The notes under the pieces are model-generated. The model was not told where the DNA came from, searched no databases, and worked only from the letters and a program-made list of their open reading frames with translations. This document shows, in pieces, positions 25,001 through 33,623 of a stretch of 43,225 nt of DNA. Made by a program: the position numbers and the translations under genes. This stretch comes from Bacteroides sp. CAG:1060_57_27 (lineage in GTDB: Bacteria; Bacteroidota; Bacteroidia; Bacteroidales; UBA932): positions 1 to 43,225 of the forward strand of contig MNQT01000018.1 of assembly GCA_001915575.1 (NCBI GenBank), in the 5' to 3' direction. The stretch's first letter is position 1; every line of letters starts with the position of its first letter.

Positions 25001-26866
25001 CTACCTGCCGAAGTAGACAAGAAGTACAGATATATCGGCAGGAGATACACCTGATATCCTCGAGGCCTGGGCAATGGTCCTCGGGGTATATTTTTTAAAC
25101 TTCTGCCGGCATTCTATCGTAAGCCCGGACACCTTGTCGAAGTCGAAACCTTCGGGTATCTCAAGTTCCTCGAGGTGTCGGATTTTCTCCGCCATTTTTA
25201 CCTCCCTGTCTATATACCCGCTGTACTTTATGGAAATTTCCACACTCTCCACCACATCCTTTTCCTGAGCAATCGTTCCACGTGGAACGATTTTCAGCAG
25301 TTCATCGAGCGATATTTCGGGACGGGAGGCAAGATAGGATATTTTCTTTGACTCGGACAGTAGGGCGGAATTATGTCTTTCAAGGAAAGGATTGGCTGTT
25401 TCCGCCGTGATATTGGTATTGTCGCAGTATTCCCTGAGCCTGTCAATCTCCTCGTATTTTTTCATCGTAAGGGAGTATCTTTCTTCAGATGCGAGGCCTA
25501 TGTCATGCGATAGTGCCGTCAGTCTCTGGTCTGCATTGTCCTGGCGCAGCAGTATCCTGTACTCAGCCCGGGAAGTGAACATCCTGTAAGGTTCGTCTAC
25601 TCCCTTGGTGACCAGGTCGTCAATAAGCACTCCGATATATGCCTGGTCGCGGCGGAGGATGAAAGCTTCCTTTCCGTGAATCTTGAGATGCGCGTTTATA
25701 CCGGCCATTATACCCTGTGCCGCTGCTTCCTCATATCCGGTAGTTCCGTTCACCTGCCCTGCAAGGTAGAGGTTTTCGATAGATTTCAGTTCCAGCGTCG
25801 GCCTGAGCTGGGTGGGATCGAAATAGTCGTATTCCACGGCGTAGGCCGGACGGTATATCTTTACATTCTCAAGTCCCTCGATAGCGTGCAGCGCGTCGAT
25901 CTGGACATCGAGAGGGAGCGAAGAAGAAAAGCCCTGGAGATAATATTCGTTGGTATCCCACCCTTCTGGCTCAAGAAAGAGCTGGTGGGCATTGTTCTCA
26001 GGAAAAACCTTGAGCTTGTCTTCTATGCTCGGACAATATCTCGGCCCCCTGCCATGGATGAGTCCGTTGAAAAGCGGCGACTCAGAAAAACCGGAACGCA
26101 GTATCTCATGCACCCTCTCGTTGGTATGTAGTATGAAGCAGGGCATCTGCCTTCCTGTCTCCTGGACTGAAGACTTGACATCGAGGAAAGAGAACCTCGA
26201 CGGGTCTTCGTCTCCGTACTGCCTGACAAACGACGAGCTGTCTACCGAGGAGATGTCGATTCTCGGCGGGGTACCGGTCTTCATCCTGTCGGACACGATG
26301 CCCATGGAATTCAGCTGCTCCGTCAGTCCGTACGAAGACAACTCCCCTATCCTTCCACCTTCCATGACATGCCTTCCGATGAAAAGTCTGCCCGTAAGGA
26401 AGGTTCCGGCGGTCAGGATAACCGCCTGAGACTTGAAAATCGCCCCTGTATTCGTACGCACGCCGCAGATTTTTGAATTCTCAAAGAGAAAAGACACGGC
26501 TAAATCTGCGTAAATATCTAATTTACAATTAGTTTCAAGAGTTTTACGCCATACTGCCGAAAACATGCCCTTATCGCACTGCGCACGAGGGCTCCACATC
26601 GCTGGTCCCTTGGACCTGTTGAGCATCCGGAACTGGATTGTAGAACGGTCGGTAACGAGCCCGGTATAACCTCCAAGTGCATCTATCTCTCTTACAATCT
26701 GTCCCTTGGCTATACCTCCAACGGCAGGATTGCACGACATCCTCGCAAATCCGAGCATGTCCATAGTGACAAGGAGCACTGAAGAACCCATGTTGGAGGC
26801 CGCCATGGCCGCCTCGCATCCGGCATGACCTCCTCCGACTACTATTATATCGTAAGTGTCCTGCAT
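25001..26866 (-). CDS. mnmG: tRNA cmnm5U34 synthesis enzyme MnmG (GidA)
   Basis: 621 residues. With MnmE it installs the carboxymethylaminomethyl group on wobble uridine 34. The FAD-binding [10 protein letters not shown] motif is at residues 11-20, the cysteine-containing [11 protein letters not shown] follows near 45, and the GidA signatures [29 protein letters not shown] (as [18 protein letters not shown]) and [12 protein letters not shown] are present. The C-terminal domain ends [25 protein letters not shown]. Within it lies a parS-like palindrome that encodes the IVPRGT stretch. ybeY precedes it by 6 bases in the same direction. Confidence 0.97.
   Translation of the reverse strand: MQDTYDIIVVGGGHAGCEAAMAASNMGSSVLLVTMDMLGFARMSCNPAVGGIAKGQIVREIDALGGYTGLVTDRSTIQFRMLNRSKGPAMWSPRAQCDKGMFSAVWRKTLETNCKLDIYADLAVSFLFENSKICGVRTNTGAIFKSQAVILTAGTFLTGRLFIGRHVMEGGRIGELSSYGLTEQLNSMGIVSDRMKTGTPPRIDISSVDSSSFVRQYGDEDPSRFSFLDVKSSVQETGRQMPCFILHTNERVHEILRSGFSESPLFNGLIHGRGPRYCPSIEDKLKVFPENNAHQLFLEPEGWDTNEYYLQGFSSSLPLDVQIDALHAIEGLENVKIYRPAYAVEYDYFDPTQLRPTLELKSIENLYLAGQVNGTTGYEEAAAQGIMAGINAHLKIHGKEAFILRRDQAYIGVLIDDLVTKGVDEPYRMFTSRAEYRILLRQDNADQRLTALSHDIGLASEERYSLTMKKYEEIDRLREYCDNTNITAETANPFLERHNSALLSESKKISYLASRPEISLDELLKIVPRGTIAQEKDVVESVEISIKYSGYIDREVKMAEKIRHLEELEIPEGFDFDKVSGLTIECRQKFKKYTPRTIAQASRISGVSPADISVLLVYFGR
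25271..25292. promoter_or_regulatory. parS-like centromere site inside mnmG
   Basis: A perfect 22-bp palindrome whose inner 14 bases are GTTCCACGTGGAAC, the core of the chromosomal parS site bound by ParB in many bacteria. It is extended by four further matched bases on each side. parS sites cluster near the replication origin and are often inside genes. No parA or parB is in the window. Confidence 0.7.
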
Positions 26867-26872
26867 GGAAAG

Positions 26873-27295
26873 TCAGGCGAGATTCTTTTTCATATCGAGA
26901 TAGTAGTTCTCCTTCCGGCGCATCTCGGCAGACTGCTCCTCGCTGTGGTCGTCATAGCCTATCAGATGAAGTATGCCGTGGACCATAACCCTGTCGAGTT
27001 CCTCCTCGAAGGTGGCGCCGTAATGCGCGGCATTGTCCCTGACGGAATCGATGCTTATGAAAAGGTCGCCGCTCACCACATCCTTCTCGCAGTAGTCGAA
27101 AGTGATGATATCGGTGAAGTAGTCATGCTGGAGATACCTGAGGTTCATATCGAGGATATAGTTGTCCGAACAGAATATGATGTTCACATCCCCGAGCCTC
27201 CTGATTTCGCTTCCGCACACCGTCTTCAGCCATGCGTTGTTGAGCCTCCTGTTCTTCAGGACGAAGCGGATATCCTCGCAGAAATACCTTATCAT
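26873..27295 (-). CDS. ybeY: Endoribonuclease YbeY
   Basis: 140 residues, metal-dependent RNase of rRNA maturation and ribosome quality control. The signature is VHGILHLIGYDDHSEE with His 106, His 110 and His 117; the last spacing is one residue longer than the classical HxxxHxxxxxH, a deviation within a family whose Bacteroidales members vary at the third ligand. TDIITFDYCEKDVVSGDLFISID is also family-typical. It is transcribed with mnmG, 6 bases apart. A -7 box lies just upstream. Confidence 0.92.
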   Translation of the reverse strand: MIRYFCEDIRFVLKNRRLNNAWLKTVCGSEIRRLGDVNIIFCSDNYILDMNLRYLQHDYFTDIITFDYCEKDVVSGDLFISIDSVRDNAAHYGATFEEELDRVMVHGILHLIGYDDHSEEQSAEMRRKENYYLDMKKNLA

Positions 27296-27309
27296 ATCAG
27301 AATTTTTGA

Positions 27310-27317
27310 CAAATCTA
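27310..27317 (-). promoter_or_regulatory. -7 box of ybeY-mnmG
   Basis: Minus-strand TAGATTTG fits TAnnTTTG; 14 bases separate it from the ybeY ATG. The intergenic stretch to tonB is AT-rich. Confidence 0.55.
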
Positions 27318-27335
27318 CAACTATTAAATTAAAAA

Positions 27336-27367
27336 ATTGGAATTGAAATTAAATATTTATATTTTTG
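27336..27367 (+). promoter_or_regulatory. Promoter of tonB
   Basis: ATTG at 27336-27339, 20 bases, then TATTTTTG at 27360-27367: close to the Bacteroidota -33/-7 consensus. Leader about 50 bases. Confidence 0.6.
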
Positions 27368-27422
27368 AAAGCCGATTGCGAAACAGTCGTCACGGACACG
27401 CGGAATATTAAAATAACCAAAT

Positions 27423-28112
27423 ATGGAAATCAAGAAATCACCAAAAGCCGATCTTAACAACAAAAAGATGCTTTTTGCCGAGATTGGTTTCGTAATTTCC
27501 CTCCTGATTGTCTACGGAGCCTTCGAGTTCAAGACCAGGGAGAAGCAGGAAGCCACTCTCGTAGCCGAGACTACTGAAATCATCGAGGAGGAGATCATCC
27601 CTATCACCCAGGAAGCCACTCCCCCGCCCCCCGAGGTACCTTCAATGCCTTCGTTCTCCGATATCCTCGACATCGTCGATGACGACATCGTAGTAGAGGA
27701 CAACATACTCAACCTCGAGGACGACGCGGATCTCGGCGTAGAGATCATAGACTACGGTGCATCCGTAGAGGAAGAGGTGATTGAGGAGGAAGCCATTCCC
27801 TTCGCGCTCGTAGAGACGAAGCCCATGTTCCAGGGCGGTGACGCCAACACCTTCTCCGCATGGGTAAACCAGCACCTCGAATATCCCGAGATCGCAAGGG
27901 AGAACGGAGTACAGGGACGAGTAATGCTCCAGTTCACGGTCAATCCCGACGGTTCCGTAAGCAATGTCATCGTTGTCCGCGGTGTGGATCCTTCGCTCGA
28001 CCAGGAGGCCGTACGAGTTATCCAGAGCTCACCCAAGTGGACTCCCGGACGCCAGAGGGACCGCGCAGTAAAGGTTACCTACACCTTCCCCGTAGTGTTC
28101 CAGTTGAGATAA
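27423..28112 (+). CDS. tonB: Energy transducer TonB
   Basis: 229 residues. One transmembrane helix near residues 17-34 (MLFAEIGFVISLLIVYGAF, signal anchor), a Pro- and acidic-rich periplasmic linker (PPPPEVPS, then long Asp/Glu runs), and the TonB C-terminal domain from about 135 (FQGGDANTFSAWVNQHLEYP, GVQGRVMLQFTVNPDGSV, KWTPGRQRDRAVKVTYTFPV). It transmits the proton-motive force to outer-membrane TonB-dependent receptors. The linker is unusually acidic rather than Lys/Pro-rich. Monocistronic, ending in a clear terminator; exbB/exbD are not in the window. Confidence 0.92.
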   Translation: MEIKKSPKADLNNKKMLFAEIGFVISLLIVYGAFEFKTREKQEATLVAETTEIIEEEIIPITQEATPPPPEVPSMPSFSDILDIVDDDIVVEDNILNLEDDADLGVEIIDYGASVEEEVIEEEAIPFALVETKPMFQGGDANTFSAWVNQHLEYPEIARENGVQGRVMLQFTVNPDGSVSNVIVVRGVDPSLDQEAVRVIQSSPKWTPGRQRDRAVKVTYTFPVVFQLR

Positions 28113-28137
28113 TAATTGACAAGCACACGACCATAAC

Positions 28138-28168
28138 AAGGCTGTCCCCTACCGGATAGCCTTTTTTT
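28138..28168 (+). terminator. Rho-independent terminator of tonB
   Basis: AAGGCTGTCC and GGATAGCCTT form a 10-bp stem (one G-T pair) around CCTACC's short loop, followed by seven T. The hflX ATG is 11 bases beyond. Confidence 0.85.
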
Positions 28169-28178
28169 AACTGATTAT

Positions 28179-29363
28179 ATGAACGATATCAGAGAAGAGA
28201 AAGCCGTATTCGTCGGCATAATACGCCAGGGCGACAGCGAAAGGAAGGTCAAGGAATACCTCGACGAACTCGAGTTCCTTGCCGACACCGCCGGTGCCAA
28301 GGGCGACATGAAGTTCGTGCAGAAGCTCGACAAGCCAGAGAAAGCCACATACATAAGGAGCGGAAAACTTCAGGAAATAGCACAGTACTGCGAAGAGAAC
28401 GAGATAAAGTATGTCATCTTCGACGACGAACTCAGCGGAATGCAGCAGAGAAACATCGAGAAGGTCATCAAGACCTCTTCGGTGATAGACCGCACGAGCC
28501 TCATACTCGAGATATTCTCACAGAGGGCGCAGACCGCGTACGCAAAGATGCAGGTGGAGCTCGCGAGATACAACTACATGCTCCCCCGGCTCGCCGGAAT
28601 GTGGACCCACCTCGAAAGACAGAGAGGCGGTATAGGAATGCGCGGAGGAATGGGTGAAAGCCAGATAGAGATAGACAGGCGCATAGTAAGGGAAAGGATA
28701 GCCAAACTCAAGGAACAGCTTGCGAAGGTAGACAGGCAGATGGCCACCCAGAGAGGCAACCGCGGCCAGCTCGTAAGGCTCTCGCTCGTCGGATATACCA
28801 ATGTAGGCAAGTCCACTCTGATGAACCTCCTCGCGAAGTCGGACGTATTTGCCGAGAACAAGCTTTTCGCCACCCTCGACACCACCGTCAGAAAGGTCGT
28901 AATAGGCAATGTACCGTTCCTTCTGAGCGATACCGTAGGATTTATCAGAAAACTCCCTACGCAGCTTATAGAGGCCTTTAAAAGCACCCTTGACGAGGTG
29001 CGCGAAGCCGATATACTGATACATGTCGTAGACATATCTCATCCTGACTATGCAGAGCAGATACAGGTGGTGGAAAAGACGCTCGAAGACATATCCGCAT
29101 CCGACAAGCCGGTATATCTTGTATTCAACAAGACAGACGCATATACCTACGAGAAATACGACGAGTTCTCGCTCGAACCGCGCTCGGAAAAGAACTTCAC
29201 CCTCGACGAAGTCAAGAACTACTGGATAAACGAGAAGAAAGTGCCATGTATCTTCATCTCAGCCCTGAAGAAACAGGGAATAGACAAGCTGCGCGACGAC
29301 CTGTACAAAATGGTCGCCGAAATACACGCGGGAAGATACCCGTTCAACAACTTCCTGTGGTAG
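28179..29363 (+). CDS. hflX: Ribosome-associated GTPase HflX
   Basis: 394 residues. HflX splits or rescues stalled ribosomes. The N-terminal domain contains FDDELSGMQQRNIEKVI and VIDRTSLILEIFSQRAQTAYAKMQVELA, then the glycine-rich GGIGMRGGMGESQIEIDRR linker. The GTPase domain has G1 GYTNVGKST (205-213), G3 DTVGFIRKLPTQLIEAF and G4 NKTD (317-320). The start lies close behind the tonB terminator; no clear own -7 box was found, so transcription may begin within the terminator region or read through. Convergent with frdB. Confidence 0.96.
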   Translation: MNDIREEKAVFVGIIRQGDSERKVKEYLDELEFLADTAGAKGDMKFVQKLDKPEKATYIRSGKLQEIAQYCEENEIKYVIFDDELSGMQQRNIEKVIKTSSVIDRTSLILEIFSQRAQTAYAKMQVELARYNYMLPRLAGMWTHLERQRGGIGMRGGMGESQIEIDRRIVRERIAKLKEQLAKVDRQMATQRGNRGQLVRLSLVGYTNVGKSTLMNLLAKSDVFAENKLFATLDTTVRKVVIGNVPFLLSDTVGFIRKLPTQLIEAFKSTLDEVREADILIHVVDISHPDYAEQIQVVEKTLEDISASDKPVYLVFNKTDAYTYEKYDEFSLEPRSEKNFTLDEVKNYWINEKKVPCIFISALKKQGIDKLRDDLYKMVAEIHAGRYPFNNFLW

Positions 29364-29416
29364 GAGCAAGTCCCTGCACGGACATAGCAGCTAAACCTTT
29401 AACTGTTCAAGTTGAT

Positions 29417-29485
29417 TCAAGGCATATATGTTTCCGGGAGGCGTAAACCCTATTGAAAAGCCTCCCGGAAACATATATGCCTTGA
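29417..29485. repeat. 26-bp perfect inverted repeat with 17-base loop
   Basis: Arms 29417-29442 and 29460-29485 are exact reverse complements (the arm begins TCAAGGCATATATG and ends GGGAGGC). It lies in the 203-base intergenic stretch between the convergent hflX and frdB ends, which holds no gene. It has no T-tract, so it is not a classical terminator, yet its transcript would form a very stable hairpin from either strand. Confidence 0.9.
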
Positions 29486-29507
29486 GAAACAATATCATTA
29501 AACAAAT

Positions 29508-29538
29508 AAGGGAGGACGGCAGACAACCATCCTCCCTT
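29508..29538 (-). terminator. Hairpin downstream of frdB
   Basis: AAGGGAGGA and TCCTCCCTT form a 9-bp stem with a 13-base loop 28 bases beyond the frdB stop; on the minus strand it is followed by ATTTGTTT. Likely the terminator of ruvB-frdA-frdB. Confidence 0.55.
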
Positions 29539-29566
29539 GCTGATATAGTCGTGACAAAATATCGGA

Positions 29567-30346
29567 TTAGTCCGAGAACTTGGCCTTGAGGAACTCCCTG
29601 TTGAGCCTTGCGATGTGGGAAACGGTGATACCCTTGGGGCACTCCATTTCGCAGGCACGGGTGTTGGTGCAGTTTCCGAATCCGAGTTCGTCCATTTTCG
29701 CAACCATTGCCTTGGCCCTTCTCGCAGCCTCAGGACGGCCCTGGGGAAGCAGTGCGAGAGAACTTACCCTGGCGGCAACGAACAGCATCGCAGAGCCGTT
29801 CTTGCATGTGGCGACGCAGGCTCCGCAGCCAACGCAGGCCGCAGCGTCCATGCTCTCCTCAGCCTTGTCGTGGGGTATGAGGATATTGTTGGCATCCTGG
29901 GCCGAACCGGTACGGACTGAGATGAATCCTCCTGCCTGGAGTATCTTGTCGAAAGCCTGGCGGTCTACGACGAGATCCTTTATGACGGGAAATCCCTTGC
30001 TCCTCCAAGGCTCCACGGTAATGGTAGCACCGTCCTTGAAATGCCTCATGAAGAGCTGGCAAGTGGTAACATGGTCGTCGGGACCGTGTGCACGGCCGTC
30101 TATATAGAGCGAGCAGGCTCCGCAGATACCCTCGCGGCAGTCATGGTCGAAAGACACGGGACCGCTGCTCTGGCATCCCCTTTCTACAGCCACGGGATCG
30201 GCTCCTTCGCGGATGAGCTGCTCGTTGAGGATGTCGAGCATCTCGAGGAACGAAGCGTCTTCCTCGATGCCTTTTATGTGATAGGTCTCAAAATGACCCT
30301 TGGCCTTGGCGTTCTTCTGACGCCATATCTTAAGATTGAATTCCAT
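29567..30346 (-). CDS. frdB: Fumarate reductase/succinate dehydrogenase Fe-S subunit
   Basis: 259 residues. It carries electrons between the quinone site and the flavoprotein. [2Fe-2S] ligands are Cys 70, 75, 78 and 96 ([18 protein letters not shown]); the C-terminal ferredoxin-like domain has [16 protein letters not shown] and [15 protein letters not shown] for the 4Fe-4S and 3Fe-4S centres. The gene follows frdA by 5 bases. In Bacteroidales this enzyme works mainly as fumarate reductase producing succinate. Directionality is inferred from lineage, not sequence. Confidence 0.96.
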   Translation of the reverse strand: MEFNLKIWRQKNAKAKGHFETYHIKGIEEDASFLEMLDILNEQLIREGADPVAVERGCQSSGPVSFDHDCREGICGACSLYIDGRAHGPDDHVTTCQLFMRHFKDGATITVEPWRSKGFPVIKDLVVDRQAFDKILQAGGFISVRTGSAQDANNILIPHDKAEESMDAAACVGCGACVATCKNGSAMLFVAARVSSLALLPQGRPEAARRAKAMVAKMDELGFGNCTNTRACEMECPKGITVSHIARLNREFLKAKFSD

Positions 30347-30351
30347 TCCGA

Positions 30352-32298
30352 TTAGTCTTTGTAGTTTCTGGTGGCAACCTTGATAAACTCGTACTTGAGA
30401 GGTTCCTTATGGAGTTCGGGCTCTACATCCTCGCCCTTGTACTCCCATGCAGCGACATACATGAAGTGTTCGTCGTCGCGCTTGGCCTCTCCCTCTTCAG
30501 TCTGGCTTTCCACACGGAAGTGGCCTCCGCAGGACTCGGTCCTGTTGAGTGCGTCCCTTGCCATGAGTTCGCCTATCTCGAAGAAGTCCTCGAGACGGAG
30601 TGCCTTCTCAAGTTCCTGGTTGAACTCATACTGGGTTCCGGGAACGTTCACGTTCTCGTAGAAATCCTTCTTGAGTTCCTTGATCTCCTTGATAGCCTTC
30701 TTCAGACCGGCCTCGTCGCGGGCCATTCCGACATACTCCCACATGATATGGCCGAGACTCTTATGGATTGAATCCACGGTCTTGGTACCCTTGATAGAGA
30801 GAAGCCTGTCGATACGCGCCTGTACTCCCCTCTCGGCCTCGGTGAACTCCTTGGTCGTTACATCGGTCTTGGGCTCAGCGAATTTCTTCGACAGGTAGTC
30901 TCCGATAGTCACGGGAAGTATGAAGTAACCGTCGGCAAGTCCCTGCATGAGGGCAGAGGCTCCGAGACGGTTTCCGCCGTGGTCGGAGAAGTTGGCCTCG
31001 CCTATCGCGAAGAGTCCGGGTATGGTGGTCTGGAGGTCGTAGTCCACCCAGATACCTCCCATGGTATAGTGGATAGCGGGATATATCATCATAGGCTCCT
31101 CCCAGGGAGAGGAAGCGGTGATCTTCTCGTACATGTCGAAGAGGTTGCCGTAACGCTCTGCAACCCTCTGGTGTCCGAGGCGCTTGATAGCGTCGGAGAA
31201 GTCGAGGAACACGGCCTTTCCAGTCTCGTTAACACCGAATCCGGCATCGCACCTCTCCTTTGCCGCACGGGAAGCCACGTCACGGGGAACGAGGTTTCCG
31301 AACGCGGGATAGCGGCGCTCGAGATAGTAGTCCCTGTCCTCCTCGGGAATCTGAGAAGCCTTTATCTGGTGCTTGCGGAGCTTCTCCACATCCTCCTTCT
31401 TCTTGGGTACCCAGATACGTCCGTCGTTACGCAGAGACTCGCTCATGAGGGTAAGCTTGCACTGCTGGTCGCCGTGTACGGGAATACAGGTAGGATGAAT
31501 CTGCGCGAAGCAGGGATTTGCGAAATATGCACCCTTCTTATAACACTGGAGAGCAGCTGAACCGTTGCTGTTCATGGCGTTGGTCGAGAGGAAATAGGTG
31601 TTTCCGTATCCTCCGGTAGCTATCACCACGGCATGTGCTCCGAACCTCTCGAGCTGTCCTGTCACGAGGTTGCGGGTGATGATACCCTTGGCCTGTCCGT
31701 TCACAATGACAAGATCAAGCATTTCGTGACGTGGATATGACTTTACGGTGCCGTTGGCTATCTCCTTGTTGAGGGAAGCATAGGCTCCGAGAAGCAGCTG
31801 CTGTCCGGTTTGTCCCCTGGCATAGAAAGTACGGCTTACCTGCACGCCTCCGAAAGAACGGTTGGCGAGATATCCGCCGTATTCGCGTGCGAAAGGTATT
31901 CCCTGGGCGACGCACTGGTCGATGATTGCCGCGCTCACTTCCGCGAGGCGGTACACGTTCGCCTCGCGCGCACGGTAGTCACCTCCCTTGATCGTGTCAT
32001 AGAACAGACGATAGACCGAGTCGTTGTCGTTCTGGTAGTTCTTTGCGGCGTTGATACCTCCCTGAGCGGCAATTGAATGCGCCCTTCTGGGAGAGTCACT
32101 GATGCAGAAAATTTTGACATTGTAGCCGAGTTCTCCCAGAGATGCAGCCGCGGAGGCTCCACCAAGGCCTGTACCTACTACAATGATTTCAAGTTTTCTC
32201 TTGTTGTTGGGACTCACGAGATGGATTTCAGACTTGCGCTTGGTCCATTTGAGCTCAAGGGGTCCCTCGGGAATTTTAGAAATTAACTTGTCTGACAT
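30352..32298 (-). CDS. frdA: Fumarate reductase/succinate dehydrogenase flavoprotein
   Basis: 648 residues, the catalytic subunit interconverting fumarate and succinate. The FAD-binding GTGLGG lies at 42-47 and the covalent-FAD histidine is His 74 in [15 protein letters not shown]; the active-site region HPTCIP and the [12 protein letters not shown] and [17 protein letters not shown] signatures are present. Length fits the long B-type group. It is 28 bases downstream of ruvB and 5 upstream of frdB. The cytochrome b subunit gene that normally precedes frdA in this lineage is not here; its place is taken by ruvB. Confidence 0.97.
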   Translation of the reverse strand: MSDKLISKIPEGPLELKWTKRKSEIHLVSPNNKRKLEIIVVGTGLGGASAAASLGELGYNVKIFCISDSPRRAHSIAAQGGINAAKNYQNDNDSVYRLFYDTIKGGDYRAREANVYRLAEVSAAIIDQCVAQGIPFAREYGGYLANRSFGGVQVSRTFYARGQTGQQLLLGAYASLNKEIANGTVKSYPRHEMLDLVIVNGQAKGIITRNLVTGQLERFGAHAVVIATGGYGNTYFLSTNAMNSNGSAALQCYKKGAYFANPCFAQIHPTCIPVHGDQQCKLTLMSESLRNDGRIWVPKKKEDVEKLRKHQIKASQIPEEDRDYYLERRYPAFGNLVPRDVASRAAKERCDAGFGVNETGKAVFLDFSDAIKRLGHQRVAERYGNLFDMYEKITASSPWEEPMMIYPAIHYTMGGIWVDYDLQTTIPGLFAIGEANFSDHGGNRLGASALMQGLADGYFILPVTIGDYLSKKFAEPKTDVTTKEFTEAERGVQARIDRLLSIKGTKTVDSIHKSLGHIMWEYVGMARDEAGLKKAIKEIKELKKDFYENVNVPGTQYEFNQELEKALRLEDFFEIGELMARDALNRTESCGGHFRVESQTEEGEAKRDDEHFMYVAAWEYKGEDVEPELHKEPLKYEFIKVATRNYKD

Positions 32299-32326
32299 TG
32301 CGTTGTATGTATGGTTATATATTCAT

Positions 32327-33361
32327 TTAAAATAATGTGCTGCACTCGTCTCCGGCATCCGCACCTGCGGAGTAGTCGTATCCGAGATGCCTGTAAGACA
32401 GCTCGGTGGCCTTCCTTCCGCGCGGCGTCCTGATTATGAATCCTTCCTTCACGAGGAAAGGCTCGTATACTTCCTCATAGGTGCCCTGGTCCTCGCCTAT
32501 CGCCGTCGCCAGGGTCCCGGCCCCTACAGGTCCGCCGTTGAAGGTGGCTATTATGGCCCTGAGTATCTTGTTGTCTATGGAGTCGAGCCCCATAGTGTCT
32601 ATCTTGAGCTTGTCGAGGGCATACTTTGCAATCGCGAGGTCTATCCTTCCGTCGCCCATTACCTGCGCGAAGTCCCTCACCCTCCTGAGCAGGGCGTTGG
32701 CTATTCGCGGAGTCCCCCTGCTCCTGACTGCTATCTCCTTTGCGGCCTGAGGCTCTATTTCCACCTTGAGTATGGTGGCGGAGCGGCTGATTATGCGCAC
32801 GAGGTCGGCGGTATCGTAGTACTCCAGCTCGCACTTTATGCCGAATCTCGCGCGGAGCGGGGCCGTCAGCAGTCCTGAACGGGTCGTCGCACCCACAAGC
32901 GTAAAGGGATTGAGGCTTATCCTCACGGACCTCGCCCCCGGTCCCTTGTCTATCATAATGTCTATCACATAGTCCTCCATAGCCGAATAGAGGTATTCCT
33001 CCACCTCGGGGGACATCCTGTGTATCTCGTCGATGAAGAGCACGTCGCCCGTTTCGAGCGAAGTGAGAAGCCCCGCAAGGTCGCCGGGACGGTCGAGCAC
33101 CGGTCCGGACGTTATCTTGATGTTGCTTCCCATCTCGTTGGCTATTATATGGGCCAGCGTAGTCTTTCCAAGGCCCGGAGGCCCGTTGAAAAGAGTATGG
33201 TCCAAAGCCTCCCCCCTCATCTTGGCAGCCTGTATGTACACGCGGAGATTTGAAACGATTTCTCCCTGCCCGGTGAAATCTTCCAATTCACGGGGTCTGA
33301 TAATTCCTTCCAAATCCTTATCTTTGCCCTCGTTTGGGTTGTGAGGATCAAAATCCTGCAT
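32327..33361 (-). CDS. ruvB: Holliday junction motor ATPase RuvB
   Basis: 344 residues. Hexameric AAA+ motor that drives branch migration with RuvA. Walker A is GPPGLGKT (60-67), Walker B DEIH (111-114), sensor [19 protein letters not shown], and the C-terminal winged helix [32 protein letters not shown] four codons upstream would extend the frame to 33373, but the ATG at 33361 is preferred. The -7 box is close by. Probably co-transcribed with frdA and frdB, an unusual mixture. Confidence 0.97.
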   Translation of the reverse strand: MQDFDPHNPNEGKDKDLEGIIRPRELEDFTGQGEIVSNLRVYIQAAKMRGEALDHTLFNGPPGLGKTTLAHIIANEMGSNIKITSGPVLDRPGDLAGLLTSLETGDVLFIDEIHRMSPEVEEYLYSAMEDYVIDIMIDKGPGARSVRISLNPFTLVGATTRSGLLTAPLRARFGIKCELEYYDTADLVRIISRSATILKVEIEPQAAKEIAVRSRGTPRIANALLRRVRDFAQVMGDGRIDLAIAKYALDKLKIDTMGLDSIDNKILRAIIATFNGGPVGAGTLATAIGEDQGTYEEVYEPFLVKEGFIIRTPRGRKATELSYRHLGYDYSAGADAGDECSTLF

Positions 33362-33381
33362 GCATTCAGACAATTAGATTA

Positions 33382-33389
33382 CAAATATA
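33382..33389 (-). promoter_or_regulatory. -7 box of ruvB-frdA-frdB
   Basis: Minus-strand TATATTTG fits TAnnTTTG, 20 bases before the ruvB ATG. No exact -33 TTTG; the upstream region is almost pure A/T. Confidence 0.6.
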
Positions 33390-33623
33390 GTTCTTTTTTA
33401 TTTAAAAACTGATACTTATTATTTAGCTGTTAAATTGTTTATAACTCTATAATCAATTAATATTAAATAATTTACAAAAGTATTACCTGTTAATTTCGTT
33501 GTAGATTGAATTTTGAAAAGATGTTGACAGCAGGATGCAGATATTTTTCCACAGCGGCGGCGCCGTTTTTAAACATGGTTTTCAACACCTTTTCAACTGA
33601 AATTATATAGCCGATGTTGATAA
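33390..33623. other. AT-rich region with DnaA-box-like sites (possible oriC)
   Basis: Between divergent ruvB and mfd. 33390-33500 is very AT-rich in an otherwise GC-rich window. Nonamers near the DnaA consensus TTATNCACA: TTTTCCACA (33545-33553), TTTTCAACA (33579-33587) and TTTTCAACT (33590-33598) on the plus strand; TTATCAACA (33615-33623) and TTATAAACA (33436-33444) on the minus strand. An AT-rich stretch beside clustered boxes is the layout of a bacterial origin. The alternative is an AT-rich double promoter region; no box is a perfect consensus match. No dnaA is in the window. Confidence 0.4.

Noticed and set aside
33374..33613. Small RNA or riboswitch before mfd
   Set aside because: No extended stem structure or recognised aptamer; the AT-rich sequence with DnaA-like 9-mers is better explained as a promoter or origin.
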